Assembly: GCA_902493345.1 (NCBI GenBank)
Contig: CABUPM010000012.1
Coordinates: 1-30,655 of the forward strand
DNA length: 30,655 bases
Source: an uncultured Eubacteriales bacterium
GTDB taxonomy: Bacteria; Bacillota; Clostridia; Lachnospirales; Bianqueaceae
Direction of reading: 5' to 3'
Below the pieces are notes generated by a model that was not told the origin of the DNA, made no database searches, and saw only the letters and a program-made list of their open reading frames with translations. Below are positions 8,565 through 17,902 of this stretch, piece after piece. The position numbers were made by a program, and so were the translations under genes. The number at the start of each line of letters is the position of its first letter. The stretch's first letter is position 1.

Positions 8565-9500
8565 GTGGGAAAAAGTTCGAGAACACGATATTGGCAAAAA
8601 CTGCGGAACGATATTTTTCGGGACCGATGGTTGTATCTGTTGATTCTGCCGGGAATTGTCTGGTATCTGATCTATCGGTATCTGCCCATGGCCGGATTGA
8701 GCCTGGCGTTTCACGAGTACGATATCAAGGGCGGAATGTTCAGCGGAGAGTATGTAGGTTTCAAATATTTCCACTATATATTTTTTGAACATCGGAATTT
8801 TTGGCAGTTGGTACGCAATACTCTGCTGATCAATGTATATAAATTAATCTTCTATTTCCCTGTGCCTATCTTATTTGCCATGTTCCTGAATGAGATTCTG
8901 AGTGATGGGTATAAGCGGGTATTGCAAACGCTGATCTACTTGCCGCATTTTGTATCCTGGGTTGTATTCGGCAGTATTATCATCACATTTTTGAACCCTT
9001 CTGAGGGAATCGTAAACCAGATTATCCAGATCTTTGGAGGAAAGCCTATTTTTTTCCTGAGTGATCCCAAATATTTTCGTGGTATTGTTATTCTGTCGGA
9101 TATTTGGAAAGAAGCTGGATATGGGACGATCATCTATTTGGCGGCAATCACCGGGATCGATCCCGCACTCTATGAGGCAGGCAAGATCGACGGTGCGACA
9201 CGCTGGCAGGCTATGCGGTATATCACACTGCCCTGTATCTCGGAGACAATTGTTGTCATGCTCCTGCTCGATATCGGACGAATCATGAATGTGGGATTTG
9301 ATCAGATCTATGTGTTGGCCAATAGCGCTGTCTATAGCACAGGCGATGTGATCAGCACCTATGTATATCGGCTTGGCATCGGAAATGGCCGGTTCAGTCT
9401 GACGACCGCTATCGGTTTGTTCCAGTCCGTCATTGGATTTGTTATGATCGTAAGCTGCAATGCCCTGAGCCGCCGTTTTGCGGATAAAGGTCTGTGGTGA
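8565..9500 (+). CDS. Sugar ABC importer permease, LplB/YtePQ-like
   Basis: This 311-residue inner-membrane permease of the CUT1-type carbohydrate importers has about six hydrophobic segments. The first is YLLILPGIVWYLIYRYLPM. The EAA loop that contacts the ATPase reads ALYEAGKIDGATRWQAMRYITLP. Start is GTG 8565, with AGGAGG at 8551-8556 and 8-nt spacing. The stop lies 11 nt before the partner permease. No ATP-binding subunit is encoded here, so a shared MsmX/UgpC-type ATPase elsewhere is likely. It resembles the permease at 19994 in sequence, so the two importers are paralogous. Confidence 0.94.
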   Translation: MGKSSRTRYWQKLRNDIFRDRWLYLLILPGIVWYLIYRYLPMAGLSLAFHEYDIKGGMFSGEYVGFKYFHYIFFEHRNFWQLVRNTLLINVYKLIFYFPVPILFAMFLNEILSDGYKRVLQTLIYLPHFVSWVVFGSIIITFLNPSEGIVNQIIQIFGGKPIFFLSDPKYFRGIVILSDIWKEAGYGTIIYLAAITGIDPALYEAGKIDGATRWQAMRYITLPCISETIVVMLLLDIGRIMNVGFDQIYVLANSAVYSTGDVISTYVYRLGIGNGRFSLTTAIGLFQSVIGFVMIVSCNALSRRFADKGLW

Positions 9501-9511
9501 GGAGGTGCGAT

Positions 9512-10390
9512 ATGAAGAAAAAGAAGCATATCAAGGGGACGGTGGACGGTGTTGTGATCACAAGCTATATCGTGATGACGATATTCGCAGTTTTATGTTT
9601 TTTCCCGTTTTATTATATTTTTGTCGCCTCTATCAGCGATCCGGAACGGGTGCGGGAGGGAGCGATGATTTTGTATCCGCAGGGCTTTTCTCTGGAAGCC
9701 TATAAGGTCACGCTGATGCATGCAAGATTCTATTCCTCGCTCAGAGTGTCTGTGGTCCGTACACTGCTTGGTACACTGCTGGGAGTGGCCTTTTCCAGTG
9801 CGCTGGCTTATGGAATTTCCAGACCGTATTTGCGGGGACGGAAAGGGTTGACATTATTCCTGGTTTTTACCATGCTTTTTAACGGCGGGATGATTCCTAC
9901 TTACCTGGTGGTACGCTATACGGGATTGATAGATACACTATGGGCGCTGATTATTCCCAATATGATCAATACGTTTAATGTGATTGTACTGATCAATTTC
10001 TTTCGGGCGGTCCCGGCGGAGCTGGAGGAATCCGCTAAAATTGATGGAGCCAATGATCTTATCATCTTTGTCAGGATTATGATTCCGGTGGCTATGCCGT
10101 CGATTGCAACGATTACATTGTTCGTTGCGGTGTACCATTGGAATACGTTGATGGATGGAATTCTCTATATCAATACATCATCAAAAAAGCCATTGCAGGT
10201 ATATCTTAATGATATCGTCGTCGCGGGTCAGACAGAAGATATGTTTCAGGATTCCGCCTCACGGTGGATGCCGACGCTGTCACTGAAGACGGCCACCATT
10301 TTTGCCTCTACACTGCCGATTCTGATCGTATACCCCTTTTTACAGAAGTATTTTGTAAAGGGTGTCATGGTCGGTTCAGTGAAAGGATAA
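9512..10390 (+). CDS. Sugar ABC importer permease, LplC/YtcP-like
   Basis: This is the second permease of the importer, with 292 residues from ATG 9512. That start is favoured because AGGAGG at 9500-9505 sits 6 nt upstream, whereas the in-frame ATG at 9494 lies within the previous gene and has no ribosome binding site. The EAA loop reads ELEESAKIDGANDLIIFVRIMIP. The protein ends with the family-typical YPFLQKYFVKGVMVGSVKG. It pairs with the upstream permease to form the channel. Confidence 0.94.
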   Translation: MKKKKHIKGTVDGVVITSYIVMTIFAVLCFFPFYYIFVASISDPERVREGAMILYPQGFSLEAYKVTLMHARFYSSLRVSVVRTLLGTLLGVAFSSALAYGISRPYLRGRKGLTLFLVFTMLFNGGMIPTYLVVRYTGLIDTLWALIIPNMINTFNVIVLINFFRAVPAELEESAKIDGANDLIIFVRIMIPVAMPSIATITLFVAVYHWNTLMDGILYINTSSKKPLQVYLNDIVVAGQTEDMFQDSASRWMPTLSLKTATIFASTLPILIVYPFLQKYFVKGVMVGSVKG

Positions 10391-10416
10391 ATCATTTACA
10401 GGAAAGGAGCAGTAAC

Positions 10417-11973
10417 ATGAAAAAAGGGATGACGTGGATGCTGATCGTAGTTCTGCTGCTGAGTATGGCGGCAGGATGCAGCCGAACGCAGCAGGAGGGG
10501 AGCAAGACGGAAGGCTCTAAGGCGCAGCAGACCTCTAGAGAGGAACAAAGCGGTCCGGTTGATGACAAGCCGATCGCACTGAGCTTTCTGTGTCAGATTA
10601 ATGTAGATACAGAGGGATATGATGTCAACGATAATCCGTATATTAATTATATTCGGGAAGCCAATCACCTGGATATTACCGTGATCAGCGAGAGCGCGGA
10701 TTATGCCAGTAAGGTAATGACGGTCATGTCATCCGGAGCTTTGCCGGATTATGTACAGCTGACCAAGGCACTGTACTTCCAATTTGCGGAGCAGGGAATC
10801 CTGCAGCGGCTGGATGAAATGTTGGACGAATCCGAATATCCGCATCTGATGTCCGGCATCGGTCAGGAAGAATGGGAGTATTCTAAGGTGAACGGAGAAA
10901 TCTATGGTGTACCGTTTGTTCGGTACGATACGACGCCTTACATCTCCTATGCAAGGAAAGACTGGCTGGATAAGCTGGGGATTGATCCGGAGTCGCTTAA
11001 GACAGTAGAAGACTACTATAATATGCTGCATGCCTTTACTTACGAAGATCCGGACGGTAATGGAGTAGATGATACCTACGGACTGTCCAGTTGTACCGGA
11101 GGCAATGCGATGGGAAGCGTTGCCGAACGGTATATGGGAATGCTCTTCCAGGACGCATTTGACGCGGCCAAAATTCAGGTCGTGGACGGAGAAGTGTTAC
11201 CCAACTATGTTTTGGATGGTTATAAGGATTATCTGAAGTTCCTGGCAAGACTGTATGAGGACGGGATTATTGTACCGGATTATATCACTAAGACACAGAA
11301 GCAGACAGAAGAAGAGTTCAAAAACGGAAAATTCGGCGTGCTGAACCTGTTCTGGTCCTTGTCTGGATTGAATGAAATGCGGGATACCCTGTATCCGTTG
11401 GCGCCTCCGGAAAAGGTAGATGGTTCCGGACAATCCAAGTATGTGTACCAGACTCCGATTCGTCATTATATTGGAATTACGGAGCAGTGCGAACATCCGG
11501 AAGCGGTTCTGGCGCTTTATGATTGGTCAGAAACGGATGAAGGATCCGTCTATGTGCATGCGGGCGTTGAAGGATGGGATTACGACCGAGTAAACGGAGA
11601 GATCGCGATCCGTGAGGAGCGCGTAGGGAAGAACTGGGCGTGGAGGTTCCTGACATTGGGACATCAGAAGTCAGATGTAGATGAGGAGCTGCTTCCGATT
11701 CTTACACAGTCCTGGGGTGAGACAGCGATTGCGCAGTTGAAGCTGTCGGAAAACTATGGAGTGAATGACGCAATCTATGTGGCATCCCCGGTATTCGCAG
11801 AGCTGGCAGATTATGATCTGGATACCTATGTGGCACAATATAGAGATCAGGCTGTCATGGATCAGGTAGATATTGACACGACATGGGAGAAGTATGTGAG
11901 TGACTGGCGCGCATCCGGCGGAGATGTCTGGGTTAAGCTGTATACGGACTGGTACAACAGTACGAAAAAATAA
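10417..11973 (+). CDS. Extracellular solute-binding lipoprotein of a sugar ABC importer (LplA-like)
   Basis: This 518-residue binding protein is anchored to the outer face of the membrane. Start is ATG 10417, after AAAGGAG. The signal peptide is MKKGMTWMLIVVLLLSMAAG and the predicted lipidated residue is Cys21. A Ser/Thr/Gln/Glu-rich linker follows to about residue 45. The mature part has the features of long oligosaccharide-binding LplA proteins, including a YVQLTKALYFQFAEQGILQRLDEML segment near the N-terminus. The family binds oligosaccharides and hands them to the permeases. The ligand cannot be read from sequence. The operon continues 10 nt later with the propeller protein. Confidence 0.92.
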   Translation: MKKGMTWMLIVVLLLSMAAGCSRTQQEGSKTEGSKAQQTSREEQSGPVDDKPIALSFLCQINVDTEGYDVNDNPYINYIREANHLDITVISESADYASKVMTVMSSGALPDYVQLTKALYFQFAEQGILQRLDEMLDESEYPHLMSGIGQEEWEYSKVNGEIYGVPFVRYDTTPYISYARKDWLDKLGIDPESLKTVEDYYNMLHAFTYEDPDGNGVDDTYGLSSCTGGNAMGSVAERYMGMLFQDAFDAAKIQVVDGEVLPNYVLDGYKDYLKFLARLYEDGIIVPDYITKTQKQTEEEFKNGKFGVLNLFWSLSGLNEMRDTLYPLAPPEKVDGSGQSKYVYQTPIRHYIGITEQCEHPEAVLALYDWSETDEGSVYVHAGVEGWDYDRVNGEIAIREERVGKNWAWRFLTLGHQKSDVDEELLPILTQSWGETAIAQLKLSENYGVNDAIYVASPVFAELADYDLDTYVAQYRDQAVMDQVDIDTTWEKYVSDWRASGGDVWVKLYTDWYNSTKK

Positions 11974-11983
11974 GGAGAAACAT

Positions 11984-13981
11984 ATGATTACGCTATTACA
12001 GGATGATTTTCAGGAGTTTTCTATTGGCGGATTCCCATATGATCCAGAGCATTCCGCAATGGGGGAATATCATTATTACCCGGTTCAGGGATTTACCGGA
12101 CAATGGTACGATCCGATAACAGGTTCTGCTTACCGCGGGCCTTCGTGGATTGTAACAGAGGATAGAGGGACACATTACATGGAGCAGACTCGGTTGTCTG
12201 CTCCGGGTCCCAGTGTTTCCTGTCCGACACTTGTAGCGGGGGAGAAGGACTGGAAAGACTATTCTGTTTCCGTTCAGATGCGACCGATGACGATTCAAGA
12301 GCGGACAGGAATTCTTTTTCGCTATCAGACCAGTCTAGCACACTATTGTTTTTGTGTGGAAGAACAGAAGGCAAGGATTCTAAAGGTGGACAAGGATAAA
12401 ACGGAGGTCCTTGCCGAGACCCCGTATGCGTATGACAGTGATCATCTATATCGGCTGGAAGTCCGCTGCAAAGGAGATACCTTCCGGGCTTCAATTGACG
12501 GACAAGAGGTTCTGGCTGCGCAGGATGTAACGTATGATGCGGGTTGTATCGCGCTTGCGGCCTATATGCCGGCACAATATACGGATGTGTTGGTTCAGGC
12601 GGAAGAAGCAGAGAGGGAGCGGCTGGTCCTGGAGCGAAGAAAACACGAGGAGAGACTGGCACAGAAAAGAGCCTCTTATGCACAGCCCAGTCTTTGGAAG
12701 ACCATTGACCTTAAGAATTTCGGCGCGGGCCGTCAGATTCGATTCGGACATCTGACGGGAACACAGGAAATGTTTTTTGTAATCGCCCAGCATCAAAAGA
12801 GGGTTTTCAAGGATAGATATTCGAATATCAGTTGTCTGACGGCAGTGAGTGTAGATACGGGTAAGGTTTTGTGGCAAAAAGGCGAGCCTTCTGAACTCAA
12901 GGAACATCAATATTTAACAGCGGATCTGCCATTTCAGATCTATGATATTGACGGAGACGGAATCGATGAGGTGATTCTTGCAAGGAATTTCCGACTGATG
13001 ATACTGGACGGACGTGACGGCAGCATTAAAAAGGAGGCTCCTACGCCGATACAGGATGATCCGCCGGAGCAGCTGTGCGGAATTGAGTTTGGCAAACATG
13101 CTTTTGACCGACTGAATGTGGACGCGATTCGTATCGTCAACGTATCCGGAAGCGCAAGGCCGGGAGAGATCCTGATCAAAGATCGCTATAGCCGATTGTG
13201 GATCTATGATTCGGATCTGAAGCCGATCTGGAAGTTTACACATAATAATACAGGACATTTTCCGTATGCATATGATTATAACGGAGACGGCCGGGATGAG
13301 ATCTTCAGCTGTTACAATATGATTTCAGCGGAAGGAAAGCTGGAATGGGAGCTGCCGATTGATCGGGATCATACGGATGAGATCATCGTAGGTCCTATGG
13401 ATCCGGATCGGGATGAGGTGATTGCCATTGTCTCCGGTTGGGAAGGCTTTATGATCGTGGATAAGCAAGGCAAGATTTTGGTTCGCGATATCAACGGGCA
13501 TGGACAGAGAATCAGTACCGGAAACTATTGTCCAGAGCGGCGAGGAATGGAAATCTGTACGACGACCTATTGGGGCAATCAGGGAATCCTTTATCTCTAT
13601 GACTGCAAGGGACGGGAGATCTGGCATCAGGAACCCTCCAGCAACGGAAATATCATTGCTCCGGTCAACTGGATGGGTGACGGAACAGAATTGATTTTGC
13701 TGAATGGAAGCGTCCGCTGGGGCGGAATGTTGGACGGGGAAGGAGACAGAGTCGTACTCTTCCCGGATGACGGACATCCGGAACTTTGTGCAGAGGTCAT
13801 CGATTTGACAGGGGATGCAAGGGATGAGATCGTGCTGTGGGATGAGAAAAAGATGTATATCTACACACAGGATCGGCCTTGTGCGGTACAGGATAAGGAA
13901 TATCGGCCGGATAAATATCCGCATTATAATGCCTCTAATTATCGAGGAGAGTATTCGTTCCCAAGATGGGTTGAGAAGTAA
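11984..13981 (+). CDS. Unassigned cytoplasmic protein: predicted lectin-like beta-sandwich plus FG-GAP-like beta-propeller (possible glycan lyase or hydrolase)
   Basis: This 665-residue protein starts at ATG 11984, 6 nt after AAGGAG. I do not recognise it as a named enzyme. Residues 1-205 look like a concanavalin/LamG-type beta-sandwich. Residues 205-232 are a charged helix (EEAERERLVLERRKHEERLA). From about 240 to 640 it has repeated beta-strand units with calcium-loop signatures DIDGDGIDE (321-329) and DYNGDGRDE (431-439), plus weaker copies DPDRDE (473-478) and TGDARDE (609-615). This suggests a propeller like those of rhamnogalacturonan lyases or the rhamnose-glucuronate-acting families. 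There is no signal peptide, so any enzyme activity would be intracellular. As the last gene of the importer operon it probably acts on the imported sugar. Function is inference; a terminator follows. Confidence 0.7.
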   Translation: MITLLQDDFQEFSIGGFPYDPEHSAMGEYHYYPVQGFTGQWYDPITGSAYRGPSWIVTEDRGTHYMEQTRLSAPGPSVSCPTLVAGEKDWKDYSVSVQMRPMTIQERTGILFRYQTSLAHYCFCVEEQKARILKVDKDKTEVLAETPYAYDSDHLYRLEVRCKGDTFRASIDGQEVLAAQDVTYDAGCIALAAYMPAQYTDVLVQAEEAERERLVLERRKHEERLAQKRASYAQPSLWKTIDLKNFGAGRQIRFGHLTGTQEMFFVIAQHQKRVFKDRYSNISCLTAVSVDTGKVLWQKGEPSELKEHQYLTADLPFQIYDIDGDGIDEVILARNFRLMILDGRDGSIKKEAPTPIQDDPPEQLCGIEFGKHAFDRLNVDAIRIVNVSGSARPGEILIKDRYSRLWIYDSDLKPIWKFTHNNTGHFPYAYDYNGDGRDEIFSCYNMISAEGKLEWELPIDRDHTDEIIVGPMDPDRDEVIAIVSGWEGFMIVDKQGKILVRDINGHGQRISTGNYCPERRGMEICTTTYWGNQGILYLYDCKGREIWHQEPSSNGNIIAPVNWMGDGTELILLNGSVRWGGMLDGEGDRVVLFPDDGHPELCAEVIDLTGDARDEIVLWDEKKMYIYTQDRPCAVQDKEYRPDKYPHYNASNYRGEYSFPRWVEK

Positions 13982-13982
13982 A

Positions 13983-14022
13983 AAAGAGGCTCTGCCGCAC
14001 ATTCACGCGGCAGAGCCTCTTT
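13983..14022. terminator. Bidirectional terminator between the propeller gene and the ABC exporter operon
   Basis: A perfect 16-bp inverted repeat (13983-13998 with 14007-14022) has an 8-nt loop. On the minus strand the hairpin runs into six consecutive T, a good terminator for the exporter operon. On the plus strand only three T follow, so termination of the importer operon is probably weaker. Confidence 0.88.
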
Positions 14023-14038
14023 AGAATGGAAATACTTT

Positions 14039-15685
14039 TTAATTTTCGGTTGCTTTGATCTCTACGGTTCGTCCGCCGAGATTTTCATAAATACGGTGCG
14101 AGATGGAGAGGACAGTACGGCCTTCAGATGCGCGGCGCAGTGCGTTTAGCACACGGGCTTCCGTCTCAGCGTCCAGATTGGCTGTGATCTCATCCAGAAG
14201 CAAGACCGCGGGGTTAGCGGCCGCGGCACGGGCAATGGACAGCAGCTGCCATTCACCTTGTGAAAACATGCTTTCTGTGCATATGGTAGCATAGCCATCG
14301 GGAAGGGACTGGATTGTCTCATCAATTCCGGTGAGTTTCGCGGCGTTTATGGCCATCTCTTCAGTAATAGATGTGTTAGACAGCGTAATCTGATCGAGAA
14401 CCGTACCCGGTACGCGGGAAAAATGCTGTTCTACACAGGCGATGCAGGAGCGGCGTTCGTGGTCCGTGATATCCGCAACATTCACGCCTCCAATGGTAAT
14501 TGTACCGGTTTCTGGTTTGTAGAGTCCCAGCAGCAGACGGAATACCGTGCTTTTTCCGGCGCCGGTTCTGCCGACCAGCATGACCTGTTCGCCTTCCTTG
14601 ACGGTCATGGAGAAGTCGCGCAGGACCGGCTGTTCTGCGTAGCCGAAGGTTACGTGGGACAGGACAACATCGCCGCGCGCAGCTTCTTTTCGTTCCGGTG
14701 GGATGCTACGCTCCGGTTGGTCAAGAAACGCGTCGATTCGCTTGACTCCCGCCATTGCTGACTGAATTGTCTGGATTTCCATTCCGAGGCTTTCAATAGG
14801 GGCAAAGATACGGGATATGTAGTTGATAACGGCGACGGAAGTACCGACAGACATACCGAAGAGTGTCAGGATCTGAGGATTGCCGGAAGCGGAGAGCAGC
14901 ATGACAATACCGACGACCAGGGCGTTCAGCAGAAGCACCACGGGAGAATAGATGGCGTCATAGAAGTTGGTCTTTTCCACGGCGGCATAGCTTTCACCGA
15001 TACGGAGGTCATAGCGGCGCTCCATATACTCCTCCAGACCGAGGGCACGGATAGTCCGGATGTTATGCAGAGTTTCCGGCACCTGTCCGGCAACTGAGGC
15101 GACAGCACGGCGGTTTTCAAGTTGGGCGGCAAGCATTCTCTTCTGTACATGACGTGTGAAAACAGCGAAGAGCGGAAGAACCACCAACAGAACGAGCGCA
15201 AGGCCTGTGTTTTTGACTGCGATGACCGCCAGGATGGAAAGAATTCGGCAGGCGTCCGCCACCATACTGATGATGCCGGAAGTAAAGAGGGCTTCCACGG
15301 TATCAACATCGCCCGAAAAACGTGCGGCGACTTCACCGGGATTTTGCGCGACCAGAGTACTTGCCGGCAGACGGATGAGTTTCTGCGACATTTCGGAACG
15401 CAGAGCGTGGGTCATTTTCTGACCGAAAAGTACAAGCAGCGTTTCCTGCGCTGAGGATAGGACTCCTTCTAATGCAAGGCTTCCGAAGTAGAGGAGTACG
15501 GCGGCAAATGTCAGAGGGATTCCTCCGCTCAGATGATCGATGACACCGGCCAGCAGCAACGGCGGAATTAGGGATGCGACGACGGAAGCCGCCACACACA
15601 GAATGGTTCCTACAGTGAGAAAACGGTGCGATATGGCTGCGGTTCGAAGCGCTGTAAATACTCCTTCTTTATTTCTCTTCTTCAT
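14039..15685 (-). CDS. Heterodimeric ABC exporter subunit B (transmembrane domain plus ATPase)
   Basis: This 548-residue half-exporter has a six-helix transmembrane domain at about 1-320 and an ATPase domain at about 335-548. Walker A is GRTGAGKS (372-379), the Q-loop has Gln420, Walker B ends in LLLDE with catalytic Glu499, and the H-loop has His530. The signature motif is degenerate: FSQGE (474-478) instead of LSGGQ. The start was set at ATG 15685, which has AGGAGG 8 nt upstream, rather than the in-frame ATG at 15712. It overlaps the end of subunit A by 17 nt. With subunit A and a MarR regulator it resembles multidrug or peptide exporters; the substrate is unknown. Confidence 0.92.
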   Translation of the reverse strand: MKKRNKEGVFTALRTAAISHRFLTVGTILCVAASVVASLIPPLLLAGVIDHLSGGIPLTFAAVLLYFGSLALEGVLSSAQETLLVLFGQKMTHALRSEMSQKLIRLPASTLVAQNPGEVAARFSGDVDTVEALFTSGIISMVADACRILSILAVIAVKNTGLALVLLVVLPLFAVFTRHVQKRMLAAQLENRRAVASVAGQVPETLHNIRTIRALGLEEYMERRYDLRIGESYAAVEKTNFYDAIYSPVVLLLNALVVGIVMLLSASGNPQILTLFGMSVGTSVAVINYISRIFAPIESLGMEIQTIQSAMAGVKRIDAFLDQPERSIPPERKEAARGDVVLSHVTFGYAEQPVLRDFSMTVKEGEQVMLVGRTGAGKSTVFRLLLGLYKPETGTITIGGVNVADITDHERRSCIACVEQHFSRVPGTVLDQITLSNTSITEEMAINAAKLTGIDETIQSLPDGYATICTESMFSQGEWQLLSIARAAAANPAVLLLDEITANLDAETEARVLNALRRASEGRTVLSISHRIYENLGGRTVEIKATEN

Positions 15686-17411
15686 GCTGTTCACCTCCTG
15701 TTTGACTTTCATAGAGCCGACGGTATGCCGGAACGGCTGTCATCAGTTCGTCATGTGTACCAACAGTCGTTTTTCCATCCGCCATAAAGACGATCTTCTG
15801 CATCTGCGGGAAATGGTATAAGCGGTGAGAGATCAGGAAAACGACTTTATCCTTCGCATAGTCGCGCAGATTGGCAAAGACGATGTCCTCTGTCTTACGG
15901 TCCAGCGCAGAGAAGGGATCGTCCAATATCATCACCGGACGCGGATGCGCCAGTGTTCTTGCCGATGCGAGGCGCTGTGCCTGACCGCCGGAGAGCCGTA
16001 TGCCATTGTTTCCGACAACGGTTTCCGTACCGTCTTCCATGGTCAGTACTTCATCCTTCAACGCGGTTGCCGCCAGATACGGCATTGCGTCCTGCTCGCT
16101 GCCACAAAGTACATTATTCAGTACCGTATCGGTGCTGAGCTCTGGGTCATGACCCAGATAACCAATTGTCTCAGCAATTTCGCGTGATGTGAGGTCGGAA
16201 AGTTCTCTTTTGCCGAAGCGGACGGAGCCGCCATACGATGATTCGCAGAGGAATACCCTTCCGAAAGCGGATTTGCCGCAGGCGACGGGACCGGTTACAC
16301 CGATGATATCACCAGGATGGGCCTTCAGTGAAAGCCCAGAAAAGATCGGCTCATCTCCGTATGCAAAGGACAGATCAGTAAGCGTCACATCGTTAGGTTC
16401 CGCTATCGCAAGCGGCCGCAGCGGCTCCGGTGATTTCATCAGCGGCATGATCCGCTTCCAGGAAACCTCAGCTTTTTGCACGGAATTAAAGAGCTTGGCG
16501 ACTTTGGAGGACTTGACGGTCAGCTTGGTAAAGCAGGAGAGGAAGGTCGTGAACGCAGCAACATCCCAGGCGCTCCAGCCGGTTCCAAGAACATTCTTGG
16601 CTCCGAACCATAGGATGAATAATACCCCGGCGCCGGAAGCTGCCAGATACAGAGGCGGCAATGCGGACTGCCATACATTGGAACGAACAGCGGTTCTCTC
16701 GTAAGTCTTCAGTGCGTCTTCATACAGCTCGGCTCGGTCATCCTCACAGCCGTATATACGGTAGGTTACAGCATTCTGGGCTCTGTCCAGTGTAGCCGCA
16801 CTCAGCGCGCTGGCAGCTTTTTTATAGGTTGCGCCCGCACGCTGCACAGGTTTTTTCATCCAGGCCGCGCACAAGTAGGAGATGGGGGCAAAGAGCAGAC
16901 TGAGCAGTGCTAGGCGCCAGTCGTATACAAGGAGCATGACCGCGTAACCGATCATCACCACGCCGGTGTCGAAGACCTCGGTGGTGAATTTGCGCATGCC
17001 TTCTACACAATCGTCCACGTCGGAGATGGCTTTGGTCATCAGTTCTCCGGCACCCTCCTGTTCCAGAGAGGCACGGCTTGCGCGAACCAGATTGGCATAC
17101 AGAACCCCCTTCATTCGGCGATTAATGTTATTGGCAAAACGGCGGACATAAAAACGCTTGACAAAGCGCGCTGCCTGCACGGCCAATGTGACCGCGAGAT
17201 AAGCAAGCACCAGCATGGCCATCGTCCCGGCTGTTTTGCTCCCGCCGAGAATATCGGCAAGGCATTGAGCAAGCCGGCCTTCAAACCACGGGGATGCCAG
17301 CAATCCCACGTTGTAAAACAGTCCGGAAAGGGTTACGAAGGTCAGAGACAACCATTCTGCGCGGAAATAGGACAGGATCCGATCCGGGTAAAAGGTTGTT
17401 TCGTGTTTCAT
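15669..17411 (-). CDS. Heterodimeric ABC exporter subunit A (transmembrane domain plus ATPase)
   Basis: This 580-residue half-exporter partners subunit B. The transmembrane domain covers about 15-320 and the ATPase domain about 340-575. Walker A is GPVACGKS (374-381), the signature is intact LSGGQ (473-477), Walker B is VMILDD with Asp498 in place of the catalytic Glu, and the H-loop has His529. The usual Q-loop Gln appears to be His421 (GYLGHDPEL). In asymmetric exporters such as TM287/288 or BmrCD one ATP site is catalytically dead. Here the degenerate site would be built from this Walker B and the degenerate signature of subunit B. Its ATG overlaps the MarR stop codon by 4 nt (ATGA). Confidence 0.93.
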   Translation of the reverse strand: MKHETTFYPDRILSYFRAEWLSLTFVTLSGLFYNVGLLASPWFEGRLAQCLADILGGSKTAGTMAMLVLAYLAVTLAVQAARFVKRFYVRRFANNINRRMKGVLYANLVRASRASLEQEGAGELMTKAISDVDDCVEGMRKFTTEVFDTGVVMIGYAVMLLVYDWRLALLSLLFAPISYLCAAWMKKPVQRAGATYKKAASALSAATLDRAQNAVTYRIYGCEDDRAELYEDALKTYERTAVRSNVWQSALPPLYLAASGAGVLFILWFGAKNVLGTGWSAWDVAAFTTFLSCFTKLTVKSSKVAKLFNSVQKAEVSWKRIMPLMKSPEPLRPLAIAEPNDVTLTDLSFAYGDEPIFSGLSLKAHPGDIIGVTGPVACGKSAFGRVFLCESSYGGSVRFGKRELSDLTSREIAETIGYLGHDPELSTDTVLNNVLCGSEQDAMPYLAATALKDEVLTMEDGTETVVGNNGIRLSGGQAQRLASARTLAHPRPVMILDDPFSALDRKTEDIVFANLRDYAKDKVVFLISHRLYHFPQMQKIVFMADGKTTVGTHDELMTAVPAYRRLYESQTGGEQHEEEK

Positions 17412-17878
17412 TGACAGTTCACTTCCTTTTGCGTATTGATACAGTGCGGAAAACCGGCCCTGCTTTCCGTTTTAGAGGCACAGTACAGTTTATCCAACAT
17501 AGCCGCAAAATTGATAGCTTCGTCCTCGGTCAGAACGGAGGTCAGATATTCGTAAAACGACGATTCGATCTCCGCCTTGGAGGCTTTCAGCGTTTCCGCC
17601 TTTTCCGTGGGGAAGAGCAGCTGGCTGCGCCGATCGTTCGGATCATCCCTTCGGATCAGGTATCCTTTTGTCTCCAGATTTTTGGTTCTGCGGGCGATTG
17701 CGGCTTTATCAGCGTGCAGAAGCTCGACCAGCGTTGCCTGTGTGCAGCCGGGATTGTGACGCAGGGCGTGGATCAGATCAATTTCCGCTGTACCGACGCT
17801 CTCTTCCCGTAAAGAATACAGGACCAGCTTTTCCGCTTCGCGCGCGATTTTAGTAATTTTTCGTTCTGTAATATCCAT
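17408..17878 (-). CDS. MarR-family transcriptional regulator of the exporter operon
   Basis: This 156-residue winged-helix regulator starts at ATG 17878, with GAGGTG just upstream on the minus strand. Upstream in-frame codons to 17929 run through the palindromic operator and are not taken as coding. The DNA-binding core is TQATLVELLHADKAAIARRTKNLETKGYLIRR, followed by the wing DDPNDRRSQLLFPT, as in MarR proteins. Translational coupling to the exporter (4-nt overlap) and a palindrome at 17903-17930 indicate an autorepressed drug- or metabolite-responsive efflux operon. The inducer is unknown. Confidence 0.92.
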   Translation of the reverse strand: MDITERKITKIAREAEKLVLYSLREESVGTAEIDLIHALRHNPGCTQATLVELLHADKAAIARRTKNLETKGYLIRRDDPNDRRSQLLFPTEKAETLKASKAEIESSFYEYLTSVLTEDEAINFAAMLDKLYCASKTESRAGFPHCINTQKEVNCQ

Positions 17879-17902
17879 GAGTTCACCTCGATAACATTGT
17901 TG

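Noticed and set aside
12534..12755. Small overlapping plus-strand frame within the propeller gene
   Set aside because: It lies in a shifted frame inside a long, well-supported gene, with no ribosome binding site.
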